Of a stretch of DNA of 64,000 bases, positions 26,644 to 35,839 are shown in pieces (within the stretch, counting starts at the first letter, position 1; every line of letters begins with the position of its first letter). A program made the position numbers and the translations under genes. This DNA comes from Wolinella sp052170135 (GTDB lineage: Bacteria; Campylobacterota; Campylobacteria; Campylobacterales; Helicobacteraceae): the NCBI GenBank assembly GCA_052170135.1, contig JBQNBC010000001.1, positions 186,001 through 250,000 of the forward strand, in the 5' to 3' direction. The notes under the pieces were generated by a model that ran no database searches, was not told the DNA's origin, and was given only the letters and a program-made list of their open reading frames with translations.

Positions 26644-27191
26644 AGGCAGCGTAAGGTACACGGGGTATCAAAATTGAATTGTTATGATATCTGCAAAATC
26701 AAAATATGCTCAAAAAATAGTCGCCAAAATACTTAGCTATAAAAAATCCAAAAATAGGTAATAAGAATCGCTTCTGTTGTAGATCTTTGTAGCACAAGTA
26801 GATTTATTGGCTGAAGTCTGTGCGCAAGAAGCTACTGCCTCATAAGCAACCAAGAATAGATATGAATGAGCTTTTTTGTGATTCCAAAACCTTAAGAATC
26901 TGAAGTCAACGGAATCGCACTGCAAGTTTTTGATATTTTTTAAGAGTTACGACAATTATATAAATGAGATAAAAAAGAGCGCAACACTTTGATAGTTCCA
27001 AAAATTATAAATCAAAGTGTGTGTGCTTTTGGTAGCATGCGCCCACTAACGACACCCTCAGCTACAACACACTTTGTCTAAGAGTTTAAAGAATCTGCGT
27101 ACGCTCAAATTTCATAGAAAAGAGCGTGGTAAAATTTCTTCTAACTTTAGCAGCTAAGTATAGATCTAGTAGGAAATTTCGCGACAAAAAC
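26644..27191. other. 548-base gap with no supported gene
   Basis: This A+T-rich stretch lies between the SMR pseudogene and the end of the TM2 gene. A 62-codon minus-strand frame (26737-26925) has no recognisable content. The only clear structure is the inverted repeat at 26984-27020. It is most likely the remains of decayed genes, but I cannot identify any. Confidence 0.5.
26984..27020. repeat. 10-bp inverted repeat with 17-base spacer
   Basis: ACACTTTGAT and its exact complement are separated by 17 A/T-rich bases. It could be a transcription end for something on either strand, an operator, or part of a small RNA. Nothing nearby settles which. Confidence 0.4.
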
Positions 27192-27524
27192 CTATATCAC
27201 CATTAAAAGTTTTTCGAGATTGTCACGCTTTATACCCCTAAATACCAAAAAAAGGTCAACAATCATCCAGATACCAAAGCCCCCGAGAGTGACAAGCTTT
27301 AACGCTCCAAGGAGGATATCGCCTTTGTAAAATCTATCAATGCCAAGCGAACCAAGCAAAACCCCCAAGACAAGTCCTATTATAGGGTCTTTAAACTGCG
27401 CAGATACTAGTGTAACTTGTGAAAGCTGCACCTCGCTTGCATTTTCAATTTTGCTCTTTATGACCGGTAACGAATCAGCTGGTAGCTTACTCGACAAGCT
27501 CATCAAAATTATATTTCCACTCAT
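27192..27524 (-). CDS. TM2 domain membrane protein
   Basis: A 110-residue protein with a TM2 domain in its second half: an N-terminal soluble stretch of about 45 residues, then two membrane helices (LVLGVLLGSLGIDRFY and LGGFGIWMIVDLFLVF) with the conserved GIDRFYKGD turn between them. TM2 proteins are common in bacteria but have no agreed function. A TATAAT box lies 26 bases upstream. It stands alone between a long gap and the ribosomal protein cluster. Confidence 0.85.
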   Translation of the reverse strand: MSGNIILMSLSSKLPADSLPVIKSKIENASEVQLSQVTLVSAQFKDPIIGLVLGVLLGSLGIDRFYKGDILLGALKLVTLGGFGIWMIVDLFLVFRGIKRDNLEKLLMVI

Positions 27525-27549
27525 GAGAATCCTTTGTTAAAATTTGCGA

Positions 27550-27555
27550 ATTATA
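27550..27555 (-). promoter_or_regulatory. -10 box of the TM2 gene
   Basis: On the minus strand TATAAT is flanked by TATTAATAAG and TCGC, 26 bases before the ATG at 27524. The spacing allows a short leader with an AAAGGA ribosome site. Confidence 0.5.
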
Positions 27556-27800
27556 CTTATTAATATAAACTTTGAGGCATCTAATTTAAAAATAGACAAT
27601 ATTTGTGTTCCTTATTGGGACACATTTAAAGCAAAGCCTTGTAGCGCAACTTTGTACTGATTGACTTCTTTATGCATACTCAATTAAAAACAATAAGTAG
27701 CATGAAACAGCAAAATATACAGACTCTATGACAAACAGTTAGTATCAGAAGAGATTAAGTGAAAAGCCAGACTGATGCAACACCAGTCCAAGCAAATATA

Positions 27801-27830
27801 ACAAGAACCACCCACAAAGGTGATTCTTGT
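27801..27830 (-). terminator. terminator of rpsF-ssb-rpsR
   Basis: On the minus strand a 12-bp stem with one G-U pair and a 6-base loop starts 11 bases after the rpsR stop and is followed by TATATTTGCTTGG. The one non-Watson-Crick position pairs only in the minus-strand RNA, which shows the direction in which the hairpin works. Confidence 0.6.
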
Positions 27831-27840
27831 TAGTGAAGAT

Positions 27841-28098
27841 TTAGATTTTAAATGGATTCTCTACCACTTTTTTGCGATCGATAATATACGGGATAAGTGC
27901 CATGTGTCGCGCACGCTTAATTGCCACTTCGACACGCTCTTGCCAGCGCTTGGAGTTCCCAGTTAGACGGCGTGGCATAATTTTATATCGCTCAGATAGT
28001 GAGTGCTTTAGCATCTCTGTATCTTTGTAGTCAATAAACTCGATTTTTGCTTCAGTATACTTGCAGTATCTCTTAGAGTATCTCTTTTTCTCTGCCAT
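27841..28098 (-). CDS. rpsR: 30S ribosomal protein S18
   Basis: An 85-residue basic protein with the S18 signature: RYSKRYCKYTEAKIEFIDYKD early, then RRLTGNSKRWQERVEVAIKRARHMALIPY. S18 binds the 30S platform beside S6. It ends the cluster rpsF-ssb-rpsR, with 16 bases between ssb and rpsR. Length and order are standard. Confidence 0.97.
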   Translation of the reverse strand: MAEKKRYSKRYCKYTEAKIEFIDYKDTEMLKHSLSERYKIMPRRLTGNSKRWQERVEVAIKRARHMALIPYIIDRKKVVENPFKI

Positions 28099-28114
28099 GT
28101 GTTTCTCCTAAAAA

Positions 28115-28600
28115 TTAAAAAGGTATTTCATCATCATTTATGTCAATCTCTGGAATTTGCGGCTCTTTATATTGCTGCTGATTCCTACTTGACGCGACAG
28201 AACGAGCTGGAGCTTCATATGATGGGGTGCTATCATAGCCGCCACTATATTCATCATGTTCATATCCGCCACTGCCCCTGCTATCTAACATCTGCATGCT
28301 CTCAGCGGTAATGCTATGCTTTGAGCGCTTCTGACCACTTTGGTCTGTCCAGCTCTCAAGCACAAGTCTGCCTTCGATTAGTATTTTTGAGCCTTTTTTT
28401 AAGTATTGATTAGCCACTTCAGCAGAACGCCCAAACAGATTCACATCGATGAAACAAACCTCCTCACCCTGACTACCGTCTTGCTTTTTATAGCGACGAT
28501 TTGTCGCAAGCCCGAGCTTTGCTAGCGCACCACCACTTGGCAAATAGCGCATCTCGACATCTCTAGTTAGATTCCCAACTAAAATAACCTTGTTATACAT
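28115..28600 (-). CDS. ssb: single-stranded DNA-binding protein
   Basis: A 161-residue SSB. The N-terminal OB fold (about 1-105) begins MYNKVILVGNLTRDVEMRYL and contains FIDVNLFGRSAEVANQYLKKGS. A Gly/Ser/Gln-rich flexible linker follows, and the C-terminus ends in the acidic tail INDDEIPF that recruits replication and repair partners. It lies between rpsF and rpsR, the usual arrangement. Confidence 0.97.
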   Translation of the reverse strand: MYNKVILVGNLTRDVEMRYLPSGGALAKLGLATNRRYKKQDGSQGEEVCFIDVNLFGRSAEVANQYLKKGSKILIEGRLVLESWTDQSGQKRSKHSITAESMQMLDSRGSGGYEHDEYSGGYDSTPSYEAPARSVASSRNQQQYKEPQIPEIDINDDEIPF

Positions 28601-28634
28601 TTTGGCTCTCCTACACCAACACCAAAAGGGGCTG

Positions 28635-29012
28635 TTACGCCTCTTTTGCCACCTCGGCAGCTTTTGGAGCCTCAGCCTTTTTATTTGCCTGCTCTACCAT
28701 TGTATTCCATGCATTTCGCTCTTTTAGCTTTTCATACTTAATGACAATAAATCGCAAAATGTCCTCATTAATGCGATAAAGTCGCTCCAACTCGATAACA
28801 AGCGATGAAGCAGCCTTGAAGTAGATTACATAGTAGTATCCGCGCTTATTCTTGTTGATTTCATATGCAAAATTACGCATACCCATATCTTGGACGGCAC
28901 AAATCTCGCCACCATTCTTAGTGATTGCCTCTTTGTAGAAGTTGATTTTTTCAACAATCTCTTCAGGGGTTAATGTAGGTTTAACGATAAACATCGTCTC
29001 ATAATGTCTCAT
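28635..29012 (-). CDS. rpsF: 30S ribosomal protein S6
   Basis: A 125-residue S6 protein. The core starts RHYETMFIVKPTLTPEEI and contains MRNFAYEINKNKRGYYYVIYF. A C-terminal extension of about 25 residues is Lys/Ala/Glu-rich. AAGGAGA precedes the ATG. It probably heads the rpsF-ssb-rpsR transcript, possibly read through from holA upstream (63 bases apart). I did not see a convincing S6:S18 binding element in that gap. Confidence 0.97.
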   Translation of the reverse strand: MRHYETMFIVKPTLTPEEIVEKINFYKEAITKNGGEICAVQDMGMRNFAYEINKNKRGYYYVIYFKAASSLVIELERLYRINEDILRFIVIKYEKLKERNAWNTMVEQANKKAEAPKAAEVAKEA

Positions 29013-29075
29013 AAATCTCCTTTTGGATTTCGCCCTCTTTGGCTTCCCTAGAGAGCAAGGATTAAGACGCAGATT

Positions 29076-30122
29076 CTATTTTAAAATTTCTTGTATTTTA
29101 ATTAACGCCAAAAGCGCACCCCTGCCTTCGCTTCTTCCTTGCAAAATATCTGCTCGCCACTCTTGCAAAAGGGTAAAAATTTTAAAAAAATGCCCTTCTT
29201 TCAGCCTGATCGCTAATGCCATTCGTTTATCTGCGAGTGCTTTTGGTAGGGCATAACCCAAAATATCCTTCGTATCGTTTGGTCTCCCATAGATTCTTAT
29301 GTGTGCGAAAAACAAAAAGAGCTGATGAAAATACTTCTCTATTCCAGAGATTAGATCCATATCCTTCACACCACATTCATCAAGCGAAATGGCAAGCTTT
29401 AGAGAATCGCGCTTATCTATCATCGCCTCACAAATCTCATCTACCCCCACTCCGCCAAGCCCATACGAAAGTTGCTCAATATCCTTTATATCCGGCACAC
29501 GACCAAGAATCGTAAATTTATCCAGCTCACCATAAGCAAGCCCAACATCGCCATTTTGGAGCTCCAAAAGCTCTCTTAGCCAGTAGTCACCGACATCAAG
29601 TGCAAGCTCTTTGGCTCGATTCCTAAGCATTGACATTCCAGTTTCTAGGGTAAACGGGAAAAATCGCACCTCAACAGCACCAATGGCTCTAGCTCGTTTC
29701 TTCTGCTCCTCCTTTGCACCACGCGATTCCGTGCTAAAAAATTCTGCAAGCGCCTTGCTCTCGCGCGCATATTCGCCAATGCGCCGATTTGGCGCTTCAT
29801 AAAATTCCACAAGTAATCGGGCTATACTGTTTTTCTCCAGCGTCTTTAATAGATTCTCGATTTCATCTTTGGCTATCGTCTTATTTATTTTCAATCGCAC
29901 AAAACTACATCCGCCAAAAAGTGAGCCTTGAGATAGAATCTCTCGCACAGAATTAAAATTGTATTCACTAAAATAGAACGAGTTTTTCTCTTCGCTACCT
30001 AGATTTAATAGCCTCACTACAGTCTCACCGTAATAATTTACAAGAAATGGATTATCCCCGTAAAGAAGTATTGCACGAGGGACTTCACGCCTAAGCTGCG
30101 CGTCAAATGCCCACTGATTCAT
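29076..30122 (-). CDS. holA: DNA polymerase III delta subunit (HolA-like)
   Basis: A 348-residue clamp-loader delta-type protein. Recognition rests on the start (AILLYGDNPFLVNYYGETVV), the AAA-like body without a working Walker A motif, the segment LLELQNGDVGLAYGELDKF, and its place between rnr and rpsF, the same as HP1247 in H. pylori as I recall. The delta subunit opens the sliding clamp during replication. The start overlaps the end of rnr by 20 bases. The family is divergent, so confidence is slightly lower than for its neighbours. Confidence 0.82.
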   Translation of the reverse strand: MNQWAFDAQLRREVPRAILLYGDNPFLVNYYGETVVRLLNLGSEEKNSFYFSEYNFNSVREILSQGSLFGGCSFVRLKINKTIAKDEIENLLKTLEKNSIARLLVEFYEAPNRRIGEYARESKALAEFFSTESRGAKEEQKKRARAIGAVEVRFFPFTLETGMSMLRNRAKELALDVGDYWLRELLELQNGDVGLAYGELDKFTILGRVPDIKDIEQLSYGLGGVGVDEICEAMIDKRDSLKLAISLDECGVKDMDLISGIEKYFHQLFLFFAHIRIYGRPNDTKDILGYALPKALADKRMALAIRLKEGHFFKIFTLLQEWRADILQGRSEGRGALLALIKIQEILK

Positions 30123-32148
30123 TTCGCTCCTTTATTACTTCTACCACCTTGCCATAGATTTTTGCTGTAGCTATATCAGCATCTATGAGTCGCACCCTAA
30201 CGCGCGCAAGTCGCTCAACCTGGTCGCGAGCAAGTACGATTCTTGCCCCTTTTAAGAATCCTTTTGCACGTGCAAGCGGAGGATTTTGCTCATCGGTAAT
30301 GACACACTCTACTATATCACCTAGATGCAGCCATGCCAAGCGCGCGTATTTCCTATCTTTGTAATCTATCTCAACACGAGTACTCTCGCGTTCCAAAAGA
30401 CTCAATGTCTGCGCTAGCGCCGGAAGTGTCTCGATATAGAAACTCGCGATTCTCTTGTCATTGTGCAGCTCTGCTTTTAATAGGCGATGCAGCATTAAAT
30501 CCGCATATCTGCGTATAGGCGATGTAAAGTGACTATACTCGGAGAATCCAAGTCCAAAATGTCCAGATTTTTCACTAGAATAGCGCGCTTGAGCGAGCGA
30601 GCGAATAATCAACCTATCGACCTCAGAGCCAATATTTTTGCGCCTCGCCTCCTTTTGTGCCGCACAAATAACCGCATGAAGCTCCTCATCTGCGCTTTCT
30701 GTCTTGATTCTCTGTGTAGTATTTCCTTTTTTCTTTTTGGAAGCGCGATGGCGATTCTTAGCAGTTTCAAAACTTGTAGCTTCAATCCCCAATAAGCGTA
30801 ACTCCCAAAATAGCTCATCTATGCGCTCTGCCTTTGGAGAATCGTGCACACGATAAATTCCGTGCGTTAGCCGCTTTGCGCTTTCAATATTTGCAAGGAG
30901 CATACACTCTTCTATAAGCGAATGTGCTGGAGTTTCGCGCTCTGTGGTAATTGAGATTATATTTAATCCATCATCCAAAAGTAGGCGATTCTCCTCATTT
31001 TCAAACTCATAGCCACGCTTTAAACGGGATTTTTTCAGCTTTTTTGCCTGTTTGAAGAGTGCCAAAATTGGCGCGCGCAACTCCGGAAAAATATCACTCT
31101 CGCAAGAAGAATCGTGCAAAAACTCATCGACCTCATCATAGCTTAGCTTTTGACGCGAACGAATTAGAGCTTCACATAGCTCTGACTTTAGCGGTACGGC
31201 TGTGCGACGGTGCAGGCGTATCTTCCATACAAAGGCTAATCGGTCGCGCCCCGGTAGCAAGGAGCAGATATTTTCGCTTAGATTTCTAGGAAGCATGGGG
31301 ATACTTTTATGTGGCAAATAGATAGTAAAGCCCCGCAATCGCGCCTCTTTATCAAGTGGTGAATGTAGCGTAACATACTCGCTAACATCGGCTATCGCTA
31401 CATAAAGCGTGGAGCTATGCTCATCAAAAAATATCGCATCATCGTGGTCTTTAGCATCGAGCGGGTCTATTGTGCAAAATGGCAAATGTCGCAAATCCAA
31501 ACGCTCTGGATACATAGAAGAATCAACATCCCTGCCAAAGGATTCAGCTTGTTCCTCGCACGCTCTAGGATGTAGCTCGTGCTTTCCAAAGAGACTCAGA
31601 GAAATTTTCTCATCCACGCGTGGATCAGACAATACTCCTAACACCTCATCTATACGCCCATCACAAGAATCGATACAGACAATAGTATGCTTTGGCAAAA
31701 CTCTAAGTGACTTTTGCGATGCTTTTAGCGAAATAGTTGAGCCACTTTTTATATCTACAGCTTCGATTCTCCCATGATGCTCCGTTAAAAGTGCGACGTG
31801 AAATGATGCGCTGCGTTCAAGAATCTCAACAACTTTAGCGCACGCTCTATTGCCCTTATGTGAATACACACGGCGTGCAAGTACCACATCACCCTTGGTG
31901 GCACGATTTAGATTTCCTTTTTGGATAAGTATGTCCCGCCCACCATCACCACCTAATCGCATAAGGAATCCAGAGCCATCACGCGCAATGTCAATAATTC
32001 CAACAACAAATGCAGAATGAAGCGTAACTATGGTGTTTGATTCTTGTAGTGCGTGGTGAGATTTTAAAATCTCAAGCACAGAGAGAAGCTGTCGCGGGAT
32101 ATCTTTGGAGCGAACTCCGCGGGAGATAGCAGAGAGAAACTCTCTCAT
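30103..32148 (-). CDS. rnr: ribonuclease R (VacB family)
   Basis: A 681-residue processive 3'-5' exoribonuclease. Cold-shock-like domains occupy about 50-200, and the catalytic RNB domain starts near residue 225 with TIDPLDAKDHDDAIFFDE, whose acidic residues bind the metal ions. SHFTSPIRRYADLMLHRLL is the second family motif. An S1-like C-terminal part ends with KIYGKVVEVIKERN, shorter than the E. coli tail. The gene overlaps the HDOD gene by 4 bases and holA by 20 bases, so the group is coupled. Confidence 0.95.
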   Translation of the reverse strand: MREFLSAISRGVRSKDIPRQLLSVLEILKSHHALQESNTIVTLHSAFVVGIIDIARDGSGFLMRLGGDGGRDILIQKGNLNRATKGDVVLARRVYSHKGNRACAKVVEILERSASFHVALLTEHHGRIEAVDIKSGSTISLKASQKSLRVLPKHTIVCIDSCDGRIDEVLGVLSDPRVDEKISLSLFGKHELHPRACEEQAESFGRDVDSSMYPERLDLRHLPFCTIDPLDAKDHDDAIFFDEHSSTLYVAIADVSEYVTLHSPLDKEARLRGFTIYLPHKSIPMLPRNLSENICSLLPGRDRLAFVWKIRLHRRTAVPLKSELCEALIRSRQKLSYDEVDEFLHDSSCESDIFPELRAPILALFKQAKKLKKSRLKRGYEFENEENRLLLDDGLNIISITTERETPAHSLIEECMLLANIESAKRLTHGIYRVHDSPKAERIDELFWELRLLGIEATSFETAKNRHRASKKKKGNTTQRIKTESADEELHAVICAAQKEARRKNIGSEVDRLIIRSLAQARYSSEKSGHFGLGFSEYSHFTSPIRRYADLMLHRLLKAELHNDKRIASFYIETLPALAQTLSLLERESTRVEIDYKDRKYARLAWLHLGDIVECVITDEQNPPLARAKGFLKGARIVLARDQVERLARVRVRLIDADIATAKIYGKVVEVIKERNESVGI

Positions 32149-32957
32149 TCCTTTGGCTCGGCTGGCAACGCCTCCATGAAAGGATTTTCTTCAAGCCCAG
32201 CCTCTGCCAATACGGGCTTAAGTGCTTCAATCTTTTCAGGCGTACACGGATCATAAAGTGATACGACACTACGCACAATAGATAGCGGATAGGCATAAGC
32301 ACGAATTTCATCTGGCGCGGCAGCTGGATCTTGTATATGCTTAATCGCGCTCGCCATCATCTCTTCAAAGTTCCAGTGCTCAAAAAGAAGTGCGGAAACC
32401 TCAGCGGAGCTCATCTGGAACATCTCTTTTTCAATCTCATCAACAGATCTATCACCGCGTGAAGCCAGCTTGTCTTGCAACTCTTTTGTGCGTCCAGCCT
32501 GCTTAACATGCTCGCTTAAGACTACTATTCCTATCTCTATCAAAAATGATGTAGGCACTAGAATATCAAGCATTCCACGATTGACCTTGGAAAACCACCG
32601 CACCATAAAGCCACTCTGCTCTTCTGAGTTTTTGACAAAATCAGCGACCGATATTCCATATGGCGAAAGGTCGATTTTAAAGCTACTTTTCGCTGCGCTA
32701 GCAATAGCAAAACCTTTGACCGTAGCCATGCCAAATAGCGCAACTGCCTGAGCAACAGTAGTAATCTCGCGTGAGAATCCATACAATGGAGAGTTTGCCG
32801 CTTTTAGGAGGTTTGCCGTCAATGGCGGATCCTTTTCCACTACCTTGATTAGATCAGATACTCCTGAGCTTGGGCTGCTACAAATAAGTTGAATCTGACG
32901 TACGGTGTCAGGCATTGGCGGAAGAGATTTAATCTGCTTGATGATGTCTTTATTCAT
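32145..32957 (-). CDS. HDOD domain protein
   Basis: A protein of 270 residues made of one HDOD domain: SLPPMPDTVRQIQLICSSP, VVEKDPPLTANLLKAANSPLYGF and VAQAVALFGMATVKGFAIASA. HDOD domains are HD-like folds that usually lack metal ligands and act in signalling or regulation. I chose the ATG at 32957 because AGGAG lies 8 bases upstream; the frame extends 26 codons further to 33035 without a ribosome site. The last 4 bases overlap rnr. No partner domain is present. Confidence 0.87.
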   Translation of the reverse strand: MNKDIIKQIKSLPPMPDTVRQIQLICSSPSSGVSDLIKVVEKDPPLTANLLKAANSPLYGFSREITTVAQAVALFGMATVKGFAIASAAKSSFKIDLSPYGISVADFVKNSEEQSGFMVRWFSKVNRGMLDILVPTSFLIEIGIVVLSEHVKQAGRTKELQDKLASRGDRSVDEIEKEMFQMSSAEVSALLFEHWNFEEMMASAIKHIQDPAAAPDEIRAYAYPLSIVRSVVSLYDPCTPEKIEALKPVLAEAGLEENPFMEALPAEPKE

Positions 32958-33039
32958 AGCATTAGCTCCTGGGGCAAATAAGATGTTATGGGAATCTAAA
33001 TTTTGTATTTTAGAAGTGATGTGCATTATAGCCAAAAAA

Positions 33040-35700
33040 TCAGCCGGTATTTCTGATTCCTTGCGCTATGCCTACGACAGTTGATGAAATTTGTTCAATG
33101 ATTCTTAGGCGTTGCTCGTCGTATATAGAGGTGTAATATTTCTTTATCAGCTCCACTTGAAATAGATTTAGCGCAGTCAAATATGGACGGCGCAGAAGAA
33201 TCGATTCTCTTAGGCTCTGCTCATTTTCTAACAACTCACGCTCGCCACGAATAAGCAGAATCCCACTAAGTGTACGTGAATACTCATCATTAATCATACC
33301 CCAAATACGCCCACGAATCTCGGGATTCTTCACAAATTCGTTATAGAGAGAGGCTACACTTAGATCGACTTTCAGAAGAGCCTGAGCGATATTGTCAATT
33401 GTTGTTTTAAAGAATGGACACTCGATATAGCACTCCTTAAGAATCTCAGCCCTATGCGCTTCCACCACAGCACTGATCCCACTCCCAACGCCAAACCAAG
33501 CCGGTATGATGCTTCGATTCTGCGTCCAGGCAAAAACCCAAGGAATCGCACGCAAATCCTCAACTCGTTGAGTGTCGCGTCTCTTTGACGGGCGCGAGCC
33601 TATGTTTAGCTTTTGGATAAACTCAATAGGCGTCGCCTGCTTAAAATAGTCCATAAATCCATCTGTCTCGTAGACAAATTTTCTATAAGCTCTATAGGAT
33701 TCTTCACTTACAAGTCGCATAATCTCGGTAAATCTATCATTCTTGCCACAATCAACGCGCCTATTAAATCTGTCGTATGTTGATTTCTTCAAGAGTGCTG
33801 CAAGAGTGCTTGAGAAGTTAAAATCACAAATTTGCGGATTAAGATACTTTGAGCTTATAACCTCGCCTTGCTCTGTTGTTTTCAAGATACCTGCAACACT
33901 CTTTGCTGGACTTGCCATAAGCGCCGATTCTAGTGTTCCACCACCACGACTCACGCTACCACCACGTCCGTGAAATAGCCTAAATTTCACATCTAGCTTA
34001 GGCTCAAGCTCAGTTAGATAAAAAATCGCACGATTTAACGAGAAATTACTAGTGAAGATTCCACCATCTTTACTGGAATCAGAATAGCCAATCATGATTT
34101 CCTGCACACCCTCTCTATCACGCAAATAGCGTGCATAGTATGGATTTTGCGCTAGCTCCTCCATGATTGCACCAGCCTTTTGCAAGTCAGTAATTGTCTC
34201 AAAAAGTGGCGAAATGGAGATTCTCGTCCTCTCGCCCGCTCTCCATAGCCCACTCTGTTTTGCCAGCCACAGCACAGATAGCATATCAGTGGAATCTTGC
34301 GTCATGGAGATGATAAAACTATCAATAACCTCCTCGCTGATATGTTCCTTTGCCCATGCTATACGCAAAAATGCACTTACTATCTCTTCACTCTCGCGAC
34401 TTATGCGCCCTAGAAGCGAGTTTAGATTTATACGTGGAGCTCCAAGCACGTGAGAAAGTATCTCGAGTCGCTTAGCATGTGGCTGACTCCCAAAATCAGA
34501 ATCAGAGTAACCAAGCAGAGAAAAAATCTCACTAAGTGCATTTTTTATAGCATCTCTATGTTCTCTAAAGTCGAGTTTCAATAGGTGAAAACCTGCTAGC
34601 AACACGAGATTTCTAAGCTCTTTTAGATACTTTGATGAATATGGATTTACACTCCCTAAAATCAAATCAATATCAGCGACCATCTCGCTTGGATTCTTAT
34701 AGACAAAGTCCATTTCACTTGCGTAGTTGACAAAAATCAATCGATTCTTTAGCTTCTTGTTTATGAGAATAAGCTTTGCGCGGAATGGCTCATTTTTATG
34801 TAGTCTTAGCTCAGATTCTCCCAACTCGTGCGATTCTTCATCTAGCGACTTTAGCAGCTCTTGAGACGGAGTGCACAAGTCAGAAGCGATAGAAAGCTCA
34901 CGTATTAGGCGCTCCACTTTTTTGATATAGAGATTTATGATTGTCTCATGCTGGATTTTCATCACGCGTGTCATCACTTCATTTGTCACATACGGATTCC
35001 CATCGCGATCACCGCCTACCCAGCTACCAAGACGAATAGGCGAACGCTTTAGAGGTTGCCCCATCACACGCTCGACTTCACCGCAAACTTTTAGCGCACT
35101 ACTTAGCACGGAACTCTCGATGATATACAGGAGGTTGTCAAGCTCAAATAGAACCTCTATTTTTTCATTCCTTATCAAATGACTCTGCCAAAGCAACATA
35201 AGTCGATAGCGCAAATGCTCCTCGGCCTCAGCTCTATCTGGTGCATGGCTAAAAATCTTGTCAATATCAGTGCTTATCTCGGTGTGGGCTTCCAAAAATG
35301 TGCGGCGTCTCGACTCTGTTGGATGGGCTGTAAAAACCGGGTAGAATCGAGATTCCCCAAGGACGCTTAAAACATCACCTCTATCAAAACCCTCCTTGCA
35401 CAGCTCGCTAACCATTTCACCTATTTTCAAGAGAGAATTACCATTTGTGGCATGTCGCTCTTCAATAATGTTTAACAACATATTGTATAGAGTAAAGGCC
35501 TTTATAAGCTCAGGAATCTGAGTCAAAGAGCTACCCTCGCCTAACATTTTTGCCACTTCATCTTGTGTTAGATTGCCCTTGTTAAAAAGCTCCTGCAACC
35601 CTAGAAAATGTGGCTTTATATGCGGTGCGACACACTCTAGGAGCTCTAGCATCTTCTCAAATACAAAACTGACTTCATTAAGCATAAACTCGCGCTTCAT
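33040..35700 (-). CDS. ppc: phosphoenolpyruvate carboxylase
   Basis: Ppc makes oxaloacetate from phosphoenolpyruvate and bicarbonate. The protein, 886 residues from the chosen start, shows the catalytic His motif VFTAHPTESRRRT, GSWVGGDRDGNPYVT, EIMIGYSDSSKDGG, FRLFHGRGGSVSRGGG, and the typical C-terminus QGIRNTG. Two ATGs are adjacent; AAAGGAG lies 5 bases before the one at 35700 and only 2 before 35703. It refills the dicarboxylate pool. It is divergent from ilvC. Confidence 0.95.
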   Translation of the reverse strand: MKREFMLNEVSFVFEKMLELLECVAPHIKPHFLGLQELFNKGNLTQDEVAKMLGEGSSLTQIPELIKAFTLYNMLLNIIEERHATNGNSLLKIGEMVSELCKEGFDRGDVLSVLGESRFYPVFTAHPTESRRRTFLEAHTEISTDIDKIFSHAPDRAEAEEHLRYRLMLLWQSHLIRNEKIEVLFELDNLLYIIESSVLSSALKVCGEVERVMGQPLKRSPIRLGSWVGGDRDGNPYVTNEVMTRVMKIQHETIINLYIKKVERLIRELSIASDLCTPSQELLKSLDEESHELGESELRLHKNEPFRAKLILINKKLKNRLIFVNYASEMDFVYKNPSEMVADIDLILGSVNPYSSKYLKELRNLVLLAGFHLLKLDFREHRDAIKNALSEIFSLLGYSDSDFGSQPHAKRLEILSHVLGAPRINLNSLLGRISRESEEIVSAFLRIAWAKEHISEEVIDSFIISMTQDSTDMLSVLWLAKQSGLWRAGERTRISISPLFETITDLQKAGAIMEELAQNPYYARYLRDREGVQEIMIGYSDSSKDGGIFTSNFSLNRAIFYLTELEPKLDVKFRLFHGRGGSVSRGGGTLESALMASPAKSVAGILKTTEQGEVISSKYLNPQICDFNFSSTLAALLKKSTYDRFNRRVDCGKNDRFTEIMRLVSEESYRAYRKFVYETDGFMDYFKQATPIEFIQKLNIGSRPSKRRDTQRVEDLRAIPWVFAWTQNRSIIPAWFGVGSGISAVVEAHRAEILKECYIECPFFKTTIDNIAQALLKVDLSVASLYNEFVKNPEIRGRIWGMINDEYSRTLSGILLIRGERELLENEQSLRESILLRRPYLTALNLFQVELIKKYYTSIYDEQRLRIIEQISSTVVGIAQGIRNTG

Positions 35701-35785
35701 CATGTCTCCTTTGAAGAATCTAACCTGTAAATCAGGAGATCTTAAGCACGCATAATAACAAAGTGGCAACTAAGCTTTATTTAAT

Positions 35786-35791
35786 TACAAT
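35786..35791 (+). promoter_or_regulatory. candidate -10 box of ilvC
   Basis: TACAAT preceded by a T-rich stretch lies 48 bases before the ilvC ATG, between the divergent ppc and ilvC. Position only. Confidence 0.4.
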
Positions 35792-35839
35792 CGTTGCCCT
35801 TATAGCTTCCCATAAACTTAACCACAAACAAGGACTTAC

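Larger units (their letters stand above)
27525..27840. other. 316-base gap between the TM2 gene and rpsR
   Basis: It holds the TM2 promoter, the rpsR terminator hairpin, and a second hairpin at 27604-27624 (TGTGTTCC, loop TTATT, GGGACACA, with one G-T pair). No reading frame or known RNA is visible in the remaining sequence. Confidence 0.5.

Noticed and set aside
26737..26925. 62-codon minus-strand open frame in the long gap
   Set aside because: No ribosome site, no recognisable motif, odd composition, and the surrounding region is decayed; most likely chance.
29013..29075. S6:S18 autoregulatory RNA before rpsF
   Set aside because: The 63-base leader shows weak pairing only and I cannot point to the conserved bulge of that motif.
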